DNA of 64,000 nucleotides from Marasmius tenuissimus (GCA_029532415.1 JAQOTA010000033.1:434001-498000); one strand, 5' to 3'; counted from the first letter of the stretch, positions 22,827-34,215 are shown. The notes: a model not told the origin generated them from the sequence alone. A program made the numbers and translations.

Positions 22827-23249
22827 TTTGGAGCCCACCCGCTGCGGTTTAGGGGTCAAAAAGTCGTCCTACTGGGGGCTGAAGCTGAGTGCTTCATTTA
22901 TTCATTCTAGTTATCCCTTCCGACCCTTTGGGTATCCAGTATAGGTTCATCGACGTTCAGAGGAGGTCTCAGAAGCGGCCAAGGCGAAGATTTAGAACGA
23001 GTCCTTGCGCAACTTCGTGCGCCCCTTGACGATTCGATACTATTCACCCCGGTCGAAGACTCTCAGGCTACCCATCATTCTATTCCTTCTCCTCAGTCCG
23101 TCGCTGGACACCTCGAATTCAAAGAATTTCCTGCTCACTACTCGCCTATCACTCCGTATCCATCACCTACTTGTACCCCTGTTCATTCACCTCGTTCTCC
23201 CACTCTTCTGTCACTCTTATTCGACGATCTCAACCCGCTACAGTTTACT

Positions 23250-24104
23250 ATGGCTGATATTACTCCTCTTCCTGCTCGTGGTGAGCGTAATGCTCCCAAA
23301 TTCGATCCCGACTATGAGGAACAATTACCAACATTCTTTGACGAATTCCAAGATGCGGCTTCCAAGGCTGGCATTATCGCCGACCATCCTACTATGAAGA
23401 AGGAGTGCCTCCGTTATGTTAGCGTGGAAACAATTTGCTTCTGGCGCTCCCTTGCTACCTTCAAGGACGATACGAAGACCTGGTCTGAGTTCAAGACCAA
23501 GGTTCTGTCGAATTATCCAGATGCTATGCAGTCTGCAGAAGTCACGATGGATGAGTTGAAGAAAGTTGTGGAAGATCATTCTAAGACGCGAATTACGTCT
23601 GTCAAGTCTTTAGCTAAGTACCATCGCAGCTTTTCTACGGTGGCTTCTTTGCTAGCTATGGATCAAGGCGTCCTCTCTGCAGTTCAAGCTGCCCGTCATT
23701 ACGTTGAAGTCTTTCCAGAGCAAGTTAAGACTCGTTTGCATACCAGGTTGCAAGTCCAGTATCCGAACAAAAAGAAAGGCGAGGCTTTCACTCTTTCAGA
23801 GTTGAAAGGAGTGATTGACTACCTTCTTTCGGATGCATCAACCGCTACCCTTTCTGGATCGTTTTCACTGGTCGTCAAGAGTGAAATCTCTGACGTCGAG
23901 TGTCAGATTCGTTCCCTCACAGAAGCTATCAATAAACTCGCCTCTGTTCCCTCTCAACCCTCGTCATCATCATCTTCTCCTCGCCTACCTCCTCGTCGTG
24001 GTCCCAATAATGAAGTTATTTGCCGTTGGAACAATTGTCTTGGTCACGTCATGCGGGACTGCCCGGATTTAGCAGAGTGGCTTTCGAAGGGACGTTTGGA
24101 GTAA
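23250..24104 (+). CDS. Gag-like protein of the gypsy element
   Basis: A 284-residue open frame starts MADITPLPARGERNAPKFD, a typical agaricomycete gypsy gag opening, and contains TWSEFKTKVLSNYPDA and the capsid-like VFPEQVKTRLHTRLQ stretch. A serine-proline linker leads to a degenerate zinc knuckle, CRWNNCLGHVMRDC, in which the usual second cysteine position is altered. The frame stops at 24104 shortly before GIVKLKGGRMLPMDEMY, where a fused frame would be expected to continue, so gag is separated from pol by a stop. It would form the particle around the RNA copy. Confidence 0.7.
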   Translation: MADITPLPARGERNAPKFDPDYEEQLPTFFDEFQDAASKAGIIADHPTMKKECLRYVSVETICFWRSLATFKDDTKTWSEFKTKVLSNYPDAMQSAEVTMDELKKVVEDHSKTRITSVKSLAKYHRSFSTVASLLAMDQGVLSAVQAARHYVEVFPEQVKTRLHTRLQVQYPNKKKGEAFTLSELKGVIDYLLSDASTATLSGSFSLVVKSEISDVECQIRSLTEAINKLASVPSQPSSSSSSPRLPPRRGPNNEVICRWNNCLGHVMRDCPDLAEWLSKGRLE

Positions 24105-24107
24105 GAT

Positions 24108-27100
24108 GCACGGGGTATAGTCAAGCTGAAAGGTGGTCGTATGTTGCCGATGGATGAGATGTACCGTTCGGGCACTCTCAAGGCTAGATTCATGCGCTAT
24201 TTTGAAGATCACCCTGCCAAAAAGACTTGGATATTGGAGTTTGGTGGTTCTAGGACTCAGTCCTCACTCTCAGCTGAGTATCCTGGTGTTGATGTCGCCT
24301 CGCACTCCGAGTTCACCCTTTCTGGAATGCAAGGTCCTTCGATGGATACTTCGTTCCAAGCCTTGCCACCTGACGTGCAGATGGAGTACGATGGTCTGGA
24401 CACCCGTGAGATGGATATTCTCCGTGGTCTGTTGTTCAAAATGGAGACTAGGAAGTCAGCCAAGAAGAAGGCTGAGTCAGTTAAAGATACGTCATCTTCT
24501 CCTGCTCAGAATCCAGATCAGTCTTCCAGTCCTCCCTCTTCCATTGTTCCAGACCCCGAACCTTCTCAACACATTGGCGGTCGTATTCAGCAACCCTCAA
24601 AACCTCCCCGTCCAGTCGTTGGCAAACTTCCAGATGGTTTTGAACCTCCCAAAGATCGTGTCGTTGGCGCTCAGCAGAAAGAAGATACTCGAAACTACAA
24701 GTACAAGTCCCCAATTGAAACTGATGCTGCTATCGAACGTGTTGTTCAAGCTGGTTTGGCGAGTACCGTCACCATTTCTCAATCCGATTTGCTTAGCCAT
24801 TGCTCCAGATTATCGCTGTTGTGTGAAGGATAGTGTCACTTCTCGTTGCGTTGGAGTCAACGCCGAAACCACCTCGAATTCCTTGGTCATTGAAGATCCT
24901 GTGGAGTCTTTCCTTCTCCAGAACTCTCACGTCGACGTTTACAAGACAATTATGAATGACTTCGGAGATGCAAAAGTTGGAGATAGGTTCTACGTTGCGA
25001 AGGACTCTCAGAGTATTCAGGCAGTCAACGCTATTGTTGGAGATCGGGTTGTCCACAGCATCTTGGATCGTGGATGCAGCATTGTTGCGATGTCGGATTC
25101 AGCGTGCAATGCTTTGCACTTGATGTTCGCATTCCTGTTCAGAGTGCAAATGGCAACACTGATTGGACGTTAGGACTCGCTAGAAATGTCCCGTTCAAAC
25201 TCGGTGAAGTCACAGCTTTCCTACAGATCCACATTGTTCCTTCACCTGCCTATGACGTTCTCCTTGGTTGACCATTCAATATTCTCACCCAGTCCATCGT
25301 TTGAAACTTCCTATCTGGAGATCAGCACATATCGCTTCATGATCCGAACACTCACAAGAACGTTACAATTCCCACCTTACCTAGGGAGCCGCCTTATTTT
25401 CGCAAGGCCGGCTATTAGGACTTCAAGATACGCTGGTTGATGGGGAACATTGCGGTCTTGTCATCGAGGTTGATGACTCCCTCATCATGGGAAGTACCAT
25501 TCCCACACACACTGTTCGTGTCTCTTATGTTTCTGATAGCCTCGGTTCAAATCCTTCATCCGATACCCTTACTATGTCCTACCTTGATGCTTGGTCTCAC
25601 TTTTCATTGGACTCTCAGACTCGCACTTCCTTTCAAACCACATCATTAATTCCCGATTTTTCGGCTACACCGCTTCTTTACCGTTACGAGTCTCTGTTTG
25701 CACATTCCACTTCCTTAATGACCGATTTTTCGGATTCATTGTCTTCCCTTCCATCCATGGACTTTGATTCATTTGTTCCTATATATGCTGCGACGAAGAA
25801 ATGGTATAAGCCCGTACACCGCCGTATTCAGCCTGTTAAAGCGACCCTTCCTGAGAAGTTTCGTGTGATTCGCCAATTTCCTTCTGATCCTTTACAACAC
25901 CTCCCCATCCTTAATCCTAATCCACCACCTTTCGTGCCGACTGGACGTTATACTCAAGAACGCATGGAATATACTCACCAGGTGCATGATCACACTTTCA
26001 TTTGGCCAGAAGAAATGAAGCTAATTCACTATTTGATGATGCTTCACGACTGTGCCTTTGCTTGGGATGAGTCGGAGAAAGGTCAATTCAAACACGAGTA
26101 CTTCCCTCCTGTCGAAATTCCCGTTATTGAACATATTCCCAGACTCCTCTCGGAGCTTTGCGGCTCACTACCATTCCTATGGGTTGGACAAACTCTGTTC
26201 AAATCTTCCACAGCGATGTCACCTTCATTCTCCAACCCGAAATTCCTCTTTTCTGTATCCCTTACATTGACGACGTCAATGTCAAAGGTCCACCCACTCG
26301 TTACGAACTTCCCGACGGTGGATTTGAAGTTATCCCCCAGAACCCCGGTATTCGATGATTTGTTTGGGAACTAGTCAACTCAGTCAACCGTATTCTCACT
26401 CGTATGACTTACGCCGGTGGAACGTTCTCTGGGAAGAAGACATTGATTGTTGCTGCAAAGGCGTTGGTTACTGGACATTACTGCACCTATGAAGGTTGCA
26501 TCCCAGCCGAGTCTCGTGTTTCTAAAATTGTGAATTGGGGTCCGCTCAAAGACCTTCAGGATGTTAGGGCTTTCCTTGGTACCGCTGGTTTGTGTCGATT
26601 GTTTGTGAAAGACTTCGGCATTCTCGCAGAACCCTTGGTCAGGCTCACACGGAAAGGCATCCCCTTCCAGTTTGGATCCGACGAACAGCATTCACAAGCC
26701 GTCCTGAAGGATGCAGTCGTTCATTGTCCTGCCATTTGTCCTCTCAATTATTCCTCTTCCTCACCCATTATTCTCGCTGTTGACACTTGCGCAATCGCCG
26801 TTGGTTATGTTCTCATGCAACCAAAAGCTGAGGACCCTTCCATTCATTTTATCAATCGTTTTGGATCCATCAACATGAACAAAAGAGAAGCATGTTATAG
26901 CCAAGCTAAGTTGGAACTTTACGGCCTTTTCCGTGCACTTCGCTCTACTCGTCTTTGGATTATAGGCGCCAAGTCCTTGGTTGTAGAGATGGATGCCAAA
27001 TATGTTCGTGGCATGCTCAACAATCCCGACATTCAACCCAATGCGGCTATCAACCGTTGGATTGCTGGAATTCTTCTCTTCACCTTCGCACTTGTTCATG

Positions 27101-27513
27101 TTCCTTCCGAGCGAATCGCTGCCAATGGACTTTCTCGTCGGCACCCTCAACCTTTGGATCCCGTTCAACCAGAAGACGAATTTGAAGACTGGATCAATCG
27201 TGCCAATGGATTCATGCATATCATAGATTCCCCTCCTCTCTCTCCCGCTTCACTCGATTCTCTTGTTTGCTTGCCTTTGTTTGGTGTGGAGTCAATATTC
27301 AGTGGAGAGGGGACGGTGGACTCGTCCAACATCGATTATGACACAGTTCCGAGATCATCCAAAGCTAAGTCTATTGATGCACGTTTGGACTTGGTTCGAG
27401 ACTACCTGATTGAGTTTGTTCGACCAACAGGAGTGTCCGATGCCCAGTACTCTTCCTTCATTCGCTACTGCCTCCAATACTTCATCGATTCTACCCATCG
27501 TTCAGACTTTTAA
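24108..27513 (+). pseudogene. Pol-like region: protease, partial reverse transcriptase, RNase H
   Basis: After a linker region, the protease core appears as HSILDRGCSIVAMSDSA near 25050, in another frame. IPVQSANGNTDWTLGLARN and PSPAYDVLLG follow. The reverse transcriptase is entered at EKGQFKHEYFPPVEIPVIEH (about 26080) but jumps at about 26150 directly to ALRLTTIPMGWTNSV, so the finger and first palm motifs are lost. The YIDD catalytic motif is at 26263-26274. A TGA at 26356-26358 interrupts NPGI-(R)-FVWELVNSVN. RNase H is recognisable through LAVDTCAIAVGYVLMQ, NKREACYSQAKLELYGLFRA and VVEMDAKYVRGML. The frame ends at 27513 without any integrase. Confidence 0.75.
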
Positions 27514-27652
27514 TCTGAAGGCTGTGAGTTCGTTCATACACCTCGAGAAACACCTCATAGTTGGTTTGAAGATTGAAAAGTCGTCCGGTATCGAGAGGTA
27601 GTTCATCAATTTGATTGCGGAGTTCTTGAAGATATTCGGTGATGAGGGGCAT
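27491..27652 (-). CDS. Small antisense open frame near the 3' LTR
   Basis: A 53-codon frame on the minus strand begins MPLITEYLQELRNQIDEL and ends HSLQIKSLNDG. It is helix-rich and has a natural-looking composition, and it overlaps the end of the pol frame tail to tail. It may be a captured host fragment, a real small gene of the element, or chance. No function can be given. Confidence 0.25.
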   Translation of the reverse strand: MPLITEYLQELRNQIDELPLDTGRLFNLQTNYEVFLEVYERTHSLQIKSLNDG

Positions 27653-27894
27653 GGTGGATGGTGACCGTCAGCGTGAAGGGCTGCGGGGCTTTATGGTTAT
27701 AGGATAGGAGCAAAGGACTCCGCCCCCGTTTAAGGCGTGTACACCCATGGTCCCCTGGTTCAGCTGTGGAGAATTTTTTCTGCTCTCTCCTGTGATGTCA
27801 CCTCCGGGTTGCAACAGTATGCTGTGCATCCCCCGGAGTTTACATTTGACACTCGTTCACAATCCCCAGAGTTTATTTTCAAGTGGAGAGGGGA

Positions 27895-28224
27895 TGTGGT
27901 GACGCGGTCGTTCCCACACGTGTATCACGCCACCGTGACCGTGTTTCGATGTTTAGGGTTTCCCGTTTTGTTTCATCTTTATTTACTTTACTTCTTTATT
28001 ATCCTTTGCGTTTCAGCTAGATAGATGACATTTTATATAGCTACATACAGGAGTAGCACGATAGTTTAGTTTCTTGCTTCCTTTCCCCCACTTTCTATCT
28101 ATCTTTCCAATACATTCCCCTTCTCTCCTCGCTCTCTCAGTCTGACTGTCCGCTCTCCTCAAGCCGTATTGAACTCGGACGTCTCTTGATAGTGTCTACG
28201 CATAGACCGAAGGAGGCATTCACA
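27895..28224 (+). repeat. 3' LTR of the gypsy element
   Basis: 330 bp, paired with 22497-22826. Directly preceded by the purine tract and directly followed by the ATAC target copy. Confidence 0.9.
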
Positions 28225-28228
28225 ATAC

Positions 28229-29097
28229 TCAGGCCTCCCACCAGTCTTTGCATGTCGAAACATAGACGTGAGTCTCATAAGCTTGCCCTTGCTCTGCTGA
28301 TGCTTCTCCATCTAGCTTTGTTGAGGTCTTTCACTGCCTGAGCAGCTATGACGGCGTTGACACCAAAGCAAGCCTGTGCATGGTCGGGAAGTTGGTCAGT
28401 CGAACCAGAATCGGAACTGTTCTTGGCTCATTGCTTAGTAGTGCCGCACTTAGCACTAGTGAACACATATGCAACTCCTGACTTTTTGCTAGCAGTGGTG
28501 AAGTTGATTGTTAGCTGGGGTTCATAGAAAACATAGACCGGAGCTTTCCATTTATGGAGTTTGCTCGCTGTGCTGGTGTGTCAGGCACATGCTGAATGAT
28601 AGTAGATCATGACAGACTTACTCAGGACATCCTCCTCTTGACTTGTCGTCATTGTCATCATTGTCAATCTCAATATCTGCATCCTCATCCTTGTTGCTGT
28701 TAAGTTCCATGGGGTGTTCCACATTGTCACTGGCAGAAGTGACATCATTGGCACCAAGATCTTCATCCACGTCCTTGTCAGTTTCAATACAACGAATGTG
28801 TTTAGAGCTACCGGCTTTGGACCTTGAGCTAGAGCTGGGTTGGATGATCTTATGGTTGGTTTTGGCTGCCAATCAACAAGTAAGTGAACGAGGATACTCT
28901 GAACTCGGAAAAATGATGAGACACCTACGTCGCCAGGATGGGAGTGCTCTTTGAACGACTGCCGTGGCCTTGTCCTTAGTGTGGGAGACAACCTTTATGA
29001 TAGTATTGGAGACATGAGAGGCAATTGAGCTGTTGGAACTGCTAGAGTTGTGGGAAGGAGCTAGAGACTTGTGCTCAGGAGAAGACGTGGGTGCCAT
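28229..29097 (-). pseudogene. hAT transposase, N-terminal part with BED-like region
   Basis: The start is MAPTSSPEHKSLAPSHNSSS at 29097. A serine-rich leader and an acidic stretch (SNKDEDADIEIDNDDNDDKS) follow across introns. Then KWKAPVYVFYEPQLTINF and the cysteine-containing YVFTSAKCGTTK correspond to the BED-type zinc-finger region that precedes the hAT catalytic domain. A stop replaces the expected arginine-rich continuation, and another occurs near the insertion point. The gene resumes on the other side of the gypsy element at 22496. Confidence 0.55.
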
Positions 29098-29659
29098 CTT
29101 GCGTTTTCCTGTAGAGGACGCCCCGAGTATTTCGGGATAAAAGGGATCAGTTTTTATACCTGAGCCAACACTGAACCTTCAGGATCCCGGTTCCATACCT
29201 GCACCTGAAAAACCCAGTCAAAACCGGAGAGATGGGTCAAATAAAAGGCTGAACTCACCTCGGAGGGGTCTGGACACCCATGATCAACATGATTTTGATG
29301 TCAACAGCCTTGAGCTTTGGTTCCGTGAACTCCAAAGTGGCGTCAAACCATACGTTTTGGTCATCCTGCAGCCAGAGAAAACACGCCGAAAGCTGCTTTT
29401 AATGAGATGCCAAGCCTGATTTATGAAACAACTGCTCAAAAATGAAATGTGATAGGCCATCAAAGAGATACATACCGTGAAATTTGAGATTATGCGTGGA
29501 ACAACGATGGGGTTGGATTTTGCAAGGCACAGAGGCCATCTTGAACCATGAAAGGGAGTGAAGGGTACCAGACCCAATCATAAGAGAGACAGTGAGCGGG
29601 GGAGAGAAATGATGAGGAAGATAATAGTGGTTGAGGCAAGAGGGAGGTGTGGGGTGAGG

Positions 29660-30029
29660 GTGGGGCTACAGGCCCGTTTGGGAAGCTGTGGTGTATTTGT
29701 ATACAACAAGTGTACAAACATTGGCCACAGCTTGAGGCCAAAGTTTGTGCACAGCTGTGGCCATTATTTGTATGCCAATCGTGTACAACTTGAACCACTG
29801 CCCAAACAAGGCAGAGTTTACCGCTGCCCTCACTCCCTTCCCTCCACCATCACCTCTCACAACGCCGACAACTCTTTTACCATTCTCAACAACTTTTACC
29901 TCTTATATTCCCGTGTCTTCTGTTCAGTCTGGCACTATCAGAGTCATCCTTTGAGCCGGTGCTTATCGGATTTTCAACAATGCACTCAACCAATGACTTT
30001 GGTGAATTTCCCTTGGGCCTGTAGCCCAT
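29660..30029. repeat. Possible 370-bp inverted-end element
   Basis: GGGGCTACAGGCCC followed by GTTTGGGAA at 29660 is mirrored by TTCCCTTGGGCCTGTAGCCC ending at 30029. Target duplications were not found. The inner part contains several GCCACAGCT/AGCTGTGGC words in both orientations. Confidence 0.35.
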
Positions 30030-30134
30030 GCAGATAAACCCGTTTTCTCTTTTGGTTCACAGGGTATGTTTGCCAAATAATTTCTTGAGCACTCACATAT
30101 TAATTTTAGTCTTATTCTACACGCTCTGTGATAA

Positions 30135-31229
30135 ATGTCATCAATATATACGCCTCCCAAGGTCTCCTCGGCTTTACAAGCACGCGGAAACAAAGCCCTC
30201 CTCACCCAACAAGCAAAATCTGGCACACGTACGTGTTTTTTCGTGTCTTTTTCGTTCTGGCAGATGCTAATAATGAATTCCTACAGCTATCAAGTATTTC
30301 GAGGGTCTCGTTGGCAATGTCTTTGCCGACCACCTTGTTACAACACCTAAATTCAACCTCTTGTGCGAGCCACCACTCAACATGCAAAAAGTCTGTCTTT
30401 GCCGGGACAACCCCTTTGGCATGGACAACCCCCTTCATTATACTCAACCCTTTGATTCAAAAGCCTCTTTCATGGTGTGCATACATGTTCAATACAACCA
30501 TTACGGACCCTCCCTGCCTGAGTTGAACACTGCCTGGCTGCCACCCAGTGACGATCTCTTTGTCAAAAGCCCAGGCTTCAACGGCCTCGGACACCTACAT
30601 TGTGCCACTCTTGACTATTTGAGGTCCTTGACGGACCACATCTTTCACAAGTTTCCCATTGATGCTCCTCAGAAGGAGCAGTTTATTGCTGACACTTTCA
30701 TTCTTCTTTGTCGTATGCTCGCTTGTCTCAAATCTCCTGCCACACAGATGGAAACATTTTCTTGTTTTGCCTGTGCACAACGCTATGCCTTGGACTTGCT
30801 TGCAAGATACGAGTGGGTGACAATATACCGCGCCAAATTCAAAGGCCGTGGTTAAACAGACCCCCAGTTGTCAATCCATTGATCATTGGTGCTTTTGCCG
30901 AGAATAAAGGCAATGTAGACAACCTTTTCCATGCTGGATCCCTGGTCTGGTACATGTGCCAACTGTCCAATGCTCCTGTTGTACGCATTGACTGTGCAGT
31001 AGGTTTCCTCAGCAACACCATCTCTACTCACCTTGGCCAGCGCTACAGTGGTCGCTTCCTCAACTGCACTGATGCAATGCCTGCACATCCAGTTGTGTAT
31101 GAGGGACTGGTAGGGAAAACAGAACATCACCTAGCCATGACGAACTACCTCCACTCTTGGTTCCAGTCTCCTTTGTCTCTGGGGAACACCAAGCAATGCA
31201 GTTCCACCTCCGTCATGCATACCCTTTAA
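30135..31229 (+). pseudogene. Agaricomycete-type hypothetical protein, two or more exons, one frameshift
   Basis: Exon 1 starts MSSIYTPPKVSSALQARGNK. An intron starting gtacgtg and ending ctacag (about 30230-30289) leads to IKYFEGLVGNVFADHLVTTP, DNPFGMDNPLHYTQPFDSKA, CATLDYLRSLTDHIFHKFP and YALDLLARYEWVTIYR. A one-base shift near 30850 is needed to continue as PPVVNPLIIGAFAENKGNV and AGSLVWYMCQLSNAPVVRID to a stop at 31229. The layout resembles a family I associate with transposon-rich regions of agaricomycetes, but I cannot name it. The copy is probably inactive because of the shift. Confidence 0.5.
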
Positions 31230-31965
31230 TCCTCTTCTCTCTCCATCATCATTCCTTTTGGTTATCATTAAGCACCTGCTCCCTCATTGTCAAAAATGAA
31301 GAAGCCATGTAACTCCTTTCTGAATTGTCATGCCCAAGCAATGTCAGAGTACTAACTCATTTGTTAGACTTGGGCTGTCCAAAACAGTCAAAAGGCCTGA
31401 TGAATAACCTCTTTGTTGAGGGCAGTCTGCTCTTCCCTCCTTCCGTTCCTTTGTGATCCAAAGTGCTGCAAGTCCTCTTGCATTATAACATTTCTGTGCC
31501 AGCACCACCAGGTCTCAATTGCCACTATTGGCTTCCTCCAGCTCAAACGTTCATCAATGTTGTTCAAGTAGACGAACAGATCAACCTCTTCTGTAATTGG
31601 CTGAAGATTCAGGATGTCACCATCTTCAGACTGTCTACCAATGCAGTAGATTTGTGTATATCATCTGGTGTGTTACTAATTACTCTATACCTTTCTACTA
31701 CATAGTATAGGGCTCTTGTAAACTTGTAACATGTATGTTTCACTCTACTGTGAGTGCTAATGTAGCAATAAGACATCTTGTATTGTTGTCTTGAACTATG
31801 TGTGAGCTGGCCCCCCTGCCCTGCTGTCTCGAGGCTTGAGTGAGAGCCAGGTCTGCCAGGTCTGGTGCCGGTTCAGACGTTGGCCACCCCTCCTGACCCC
31901 AGATACCACCTGACCCGGCGTACCTGGCAGGGACCCGGCCACCCAGGCTGAGCACTAACTCCAGT
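31230..31965. other. Spacer; possible transposon end
   Basis: The GC-rich stretch 31810-31950 is rich in CCAGGT, CCTGACC and ACCCGGC words resembling the hAT end region at 19.86-19.99 kb. No clear terminal repeat is seen. Confidence 0.3.
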
Positions 31966-33845
31966 GGAGAGTACATCCCCTCAGAGGCCAGCAAGGATGA
32001 TCAGACCCCAAGCCGCAAGCCTGTCAAAACAATGCTCGATGATGATGAAGAGGTCAATATGATCAACAAAATCGATCCATCACTTGATGACGATGCAGCA
32101 TATCAATCTTTCTTGGCAAAGCAGAAGGCAGTGTTAGCAAATAAGGCAAAGCAGGCAAAGAAGAAAGAATCACAAGAAAAACGGAAGGTTAAGATATCTT
32201 TTCATATGCACCTCAAATGGTTACTGATTTCTGTTCTTCTGTTGGCAGAAGGAGAAGGCCACTCAAGAGTCACAAGTCTGTGAAGTGTTGCGTCTGCACG
32301 ACACATGCTTGCACCTTTCACAAAACAGAATCCAACCGAGAATAGTGAGACCAGGAAAAGTGCTTTATTGCACACTGATGATACCAAGTGAGCTTATTCA
32401 TGTATCTGAATGCAGAACTGACCATGAACAGCAGCGAGCCACCAAAGAAAACAAAGGTCGAGGAAATTGGTGGGTTACAGCCTAATTATCAATCAATCTA
32501 TACACTCGCATCAGAGGCATCCTCAGGATCATCAAATCAAACCAACAGGTCGAAATCAGAAGGTGAGGATTTAGTTGGTGGTATCTTTGATGACAACAAC
32601 AACAAGATTGCCCTAGCCATGGCAAGGGATGCAAAGAAGAAACGGGCAGAGCCAGCAACACTATACATGCAGGCTATTCTGAAATCTGAGGTGTGTTAAT
32701 GCTCTTTTGTTACAATGAGTGAAAACAAACTCACCAGTATAACGAGGTGGTGCTAACAAACACCATCAAACTGGTCAGCACCAACGTCAACGAGATCAAT
32801 GTCAAAGAATCTCCCCACGCTGCCACTCCCTCTCGACTGTCATCATCGGCACCATGCAAGACTGTTTCCATTTGCGATCTCCCAGTGAAGTCCTCTAGCT
32901 TCACCAAAGATTACCTCCCCGTGATCTTTGACTTCATTGGCACACAAGCAAACCAATTTGGAGTCAGCTCCAATGCCAATCTCCAGTCATATGTCCAGAC
33001 CAAGTGGAATATCATCTTTCCGAAACATTTACCCATTGAAAAAGATGGCCTGAGACTTCTCACTCGTGTTGTAGGTCACCCACTCCTGATTGCTGTACCG
33101 CTGATCTCATGTTCATAACAGGTACTCAGCAAGATTTGGGAATATAGAACAAGAATGGGTAAAAACGCCATGGCCATCGTTGAGCAAGACATTGAGAGCT
33201 ATGGAACACTCAAAGAACGTTGAGCTTGCGTGGAGGGTGACCTTGCTCAAGACGCATAGATGTATGAGGAACCTGGAGAGACTGTGCGTGTTGATCTTTC
33301 CCTCTCTTGACCACTTCACTTACAAATTCTTACTATGTTCATATAGCGTGCGAGTAACAAGGGAACAATGAGAGGCCCGGGAGTTCTTGATACCTTTGCC
33401 CATCACCGCAAAATCACTCGGCACATCACCAACTTGACTGATTCCTATGGAATGCCTTCTGGTGCTTTGGCTCTGAGCGCCATGGCGGTGCGTAGCACTC
33501 CCAAATATTCAACCAGCTCACAACTCATATGTCCTTCTATAGTACTTCCGTGCACTCACCACCTGGCAAGGTGGATTTGACAGTATTGCCAAAGCCCAGC
33601 AACTCGCCAAAAAGGAGAAGAACAGCTGCCTTTCAAAAAATAACGAACATTCTTTCAATGAAGAGCTCTGGGCACCCTCTGTTATCAAGTACCACGACAT
33701 CATTTGTACTGCTAGTCCTGCCAAGTGGAGAACAATTTTGTATGTGACAGATGCCATTATCTTGCAGCAGACTGAGGCTCCTCAAGACAATGTCATTACT
33801 CTGGAGCCTGCCAATGATGACCCAGCCATTGTCATGTCTGACTAG
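31966..33845 (+). pseudogene. DUF6532-like protein gene relic, multi-exon
   Basis: The 5' part encodes TMLDDDEEVNMINKIDPSLD and a lysine-rich coiled stretch; an intron follows near 32188-32250. Later exons encode SSSFTKDYLPVIFDFIGTQA, LQSYVQTKWNIIFPKHLPIE, MGKNAMAIVEQDIESYGTL, then VLDTFAHHRKITRHITNL, SYGMPSGALALSAMAV and ELWAPSVIKYHDIICTASPA, ending at 33845. This order (an entry segment, a helical block ending in a charged stretch, a GPFQ-like lead to an FAHH segment, then an S/GALALSAMAV segment) fits the DUF6532 domain of agaricomycetes. Frameshifts occur near 33220 and 33390. DUF6532 has no established function; copies often lie in repeat-rich DNA. Confidence 0.5.
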
Positions 33846-34059
33846 CTGACGAGGTTACTGGTATGTGTCTTTCCTGCCACTGCTGCAACATATCACATCG
33901 CTGATCAAATACTTTAGATGTCATACTTTGTTCCATGGTTTTCAGTAGCTGTAAAATAGTATCTCAAGTGTCAGATTCTGTACCTACATACTGTTTTTAC
34001 ATGAAATAGATTTGGTACTATCAAATTCACAATTCTAGTGGGACCACATTGAGAGCTGG

Positions 34060-34215
34060 CCTAGGTATGGCGGGTATGGTGGGGATGGTTTGGTATGGGA
34101 TCACCGGATTGCAATATCAGGTATGGAGCACATGGCACGCATGGAGCCCAGTTGATCATTTCATGCATGCCCCCTTTGATCCATACCTCCATACTTTTTC
34201 CATTTTGCTGATGCC
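34060..34215. repeat. ATGG-rich element at the broken end of copy C
   Basis: A short stretch dominated by GTATGG, CATGG and CCATAC words ends in CCATTTTGCTGATGCC. The same kind of sequence with the same CATCAGC(A/G)AAA(A/C)GG end occurs at 46755-46920, 50105-50240 and 51130-51285. It abuts copy C of the membrane family exactly where that copy stops. Confidence 0.55.

Larger units (their letters stand above)
22497..28224 (+). mobile_element. Ty3/gypsy-type LTR retrotransposon, internally deleted
   Basis: The element is framed by two 330-bp LTRs that start TGTGG and end (C/T)CACA. The host tetranucleotide ATAC flanks both sides (22493-22496 and 28225-28228; AATAC if the terminal A is shared). 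A likely primer site follows the left LTR (TTTGGAGCCCACC from 22827) and a purine tract (GTGGAGAGGGGA) precedes the right one. The gag, protease, reverse transcriptase and RNase H sequences are in the gypsy order. The integrase is absent and part of the reverse transcriptase is missing, so the element cannot be autonomous. Confidence 0.9.
19860..29280 (-). mobile_element. hAT-type transposon, decayed, split by a gypsy element
   Basis: hAT transposase sequence on the minus strand is present both below (20.15-22.50 kb) and above (28.23-29.10 kb) a 5.7-kb gypsy insertion. Candidate ends are TAGTGTCCAG at 19860 and, inverted, GGTGTCCAG near 29278. The 8-bp flanks at these points (AGTCATAC and TGATCAAC) do not match, so the exact limits are uncertain. 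Without the insert the element would be about 3.7 kb, a plausible autonomous length. Confidence 0.6.

Noticed and set aside
24133..25173. A 346-codon frame overlapping the gypsy gag-pol linker
   Set aside because: In its first part it is out of frame with the recognisable gypsy sequence; only the end, where the protease core lies, is meaningful and is included in the pol entry.
19852..29288. A target duplication for the hAT element
   Set aside because: AGTCATAC and TGATCAAC do not match, so the outer limits are given only as approximate.
34060..34130. Simple ATGG microsatellite
   Set aside because: The tract is irregular, contains both orientations, and shares a non-repetitive end with three other copies, so it is treated as an element.
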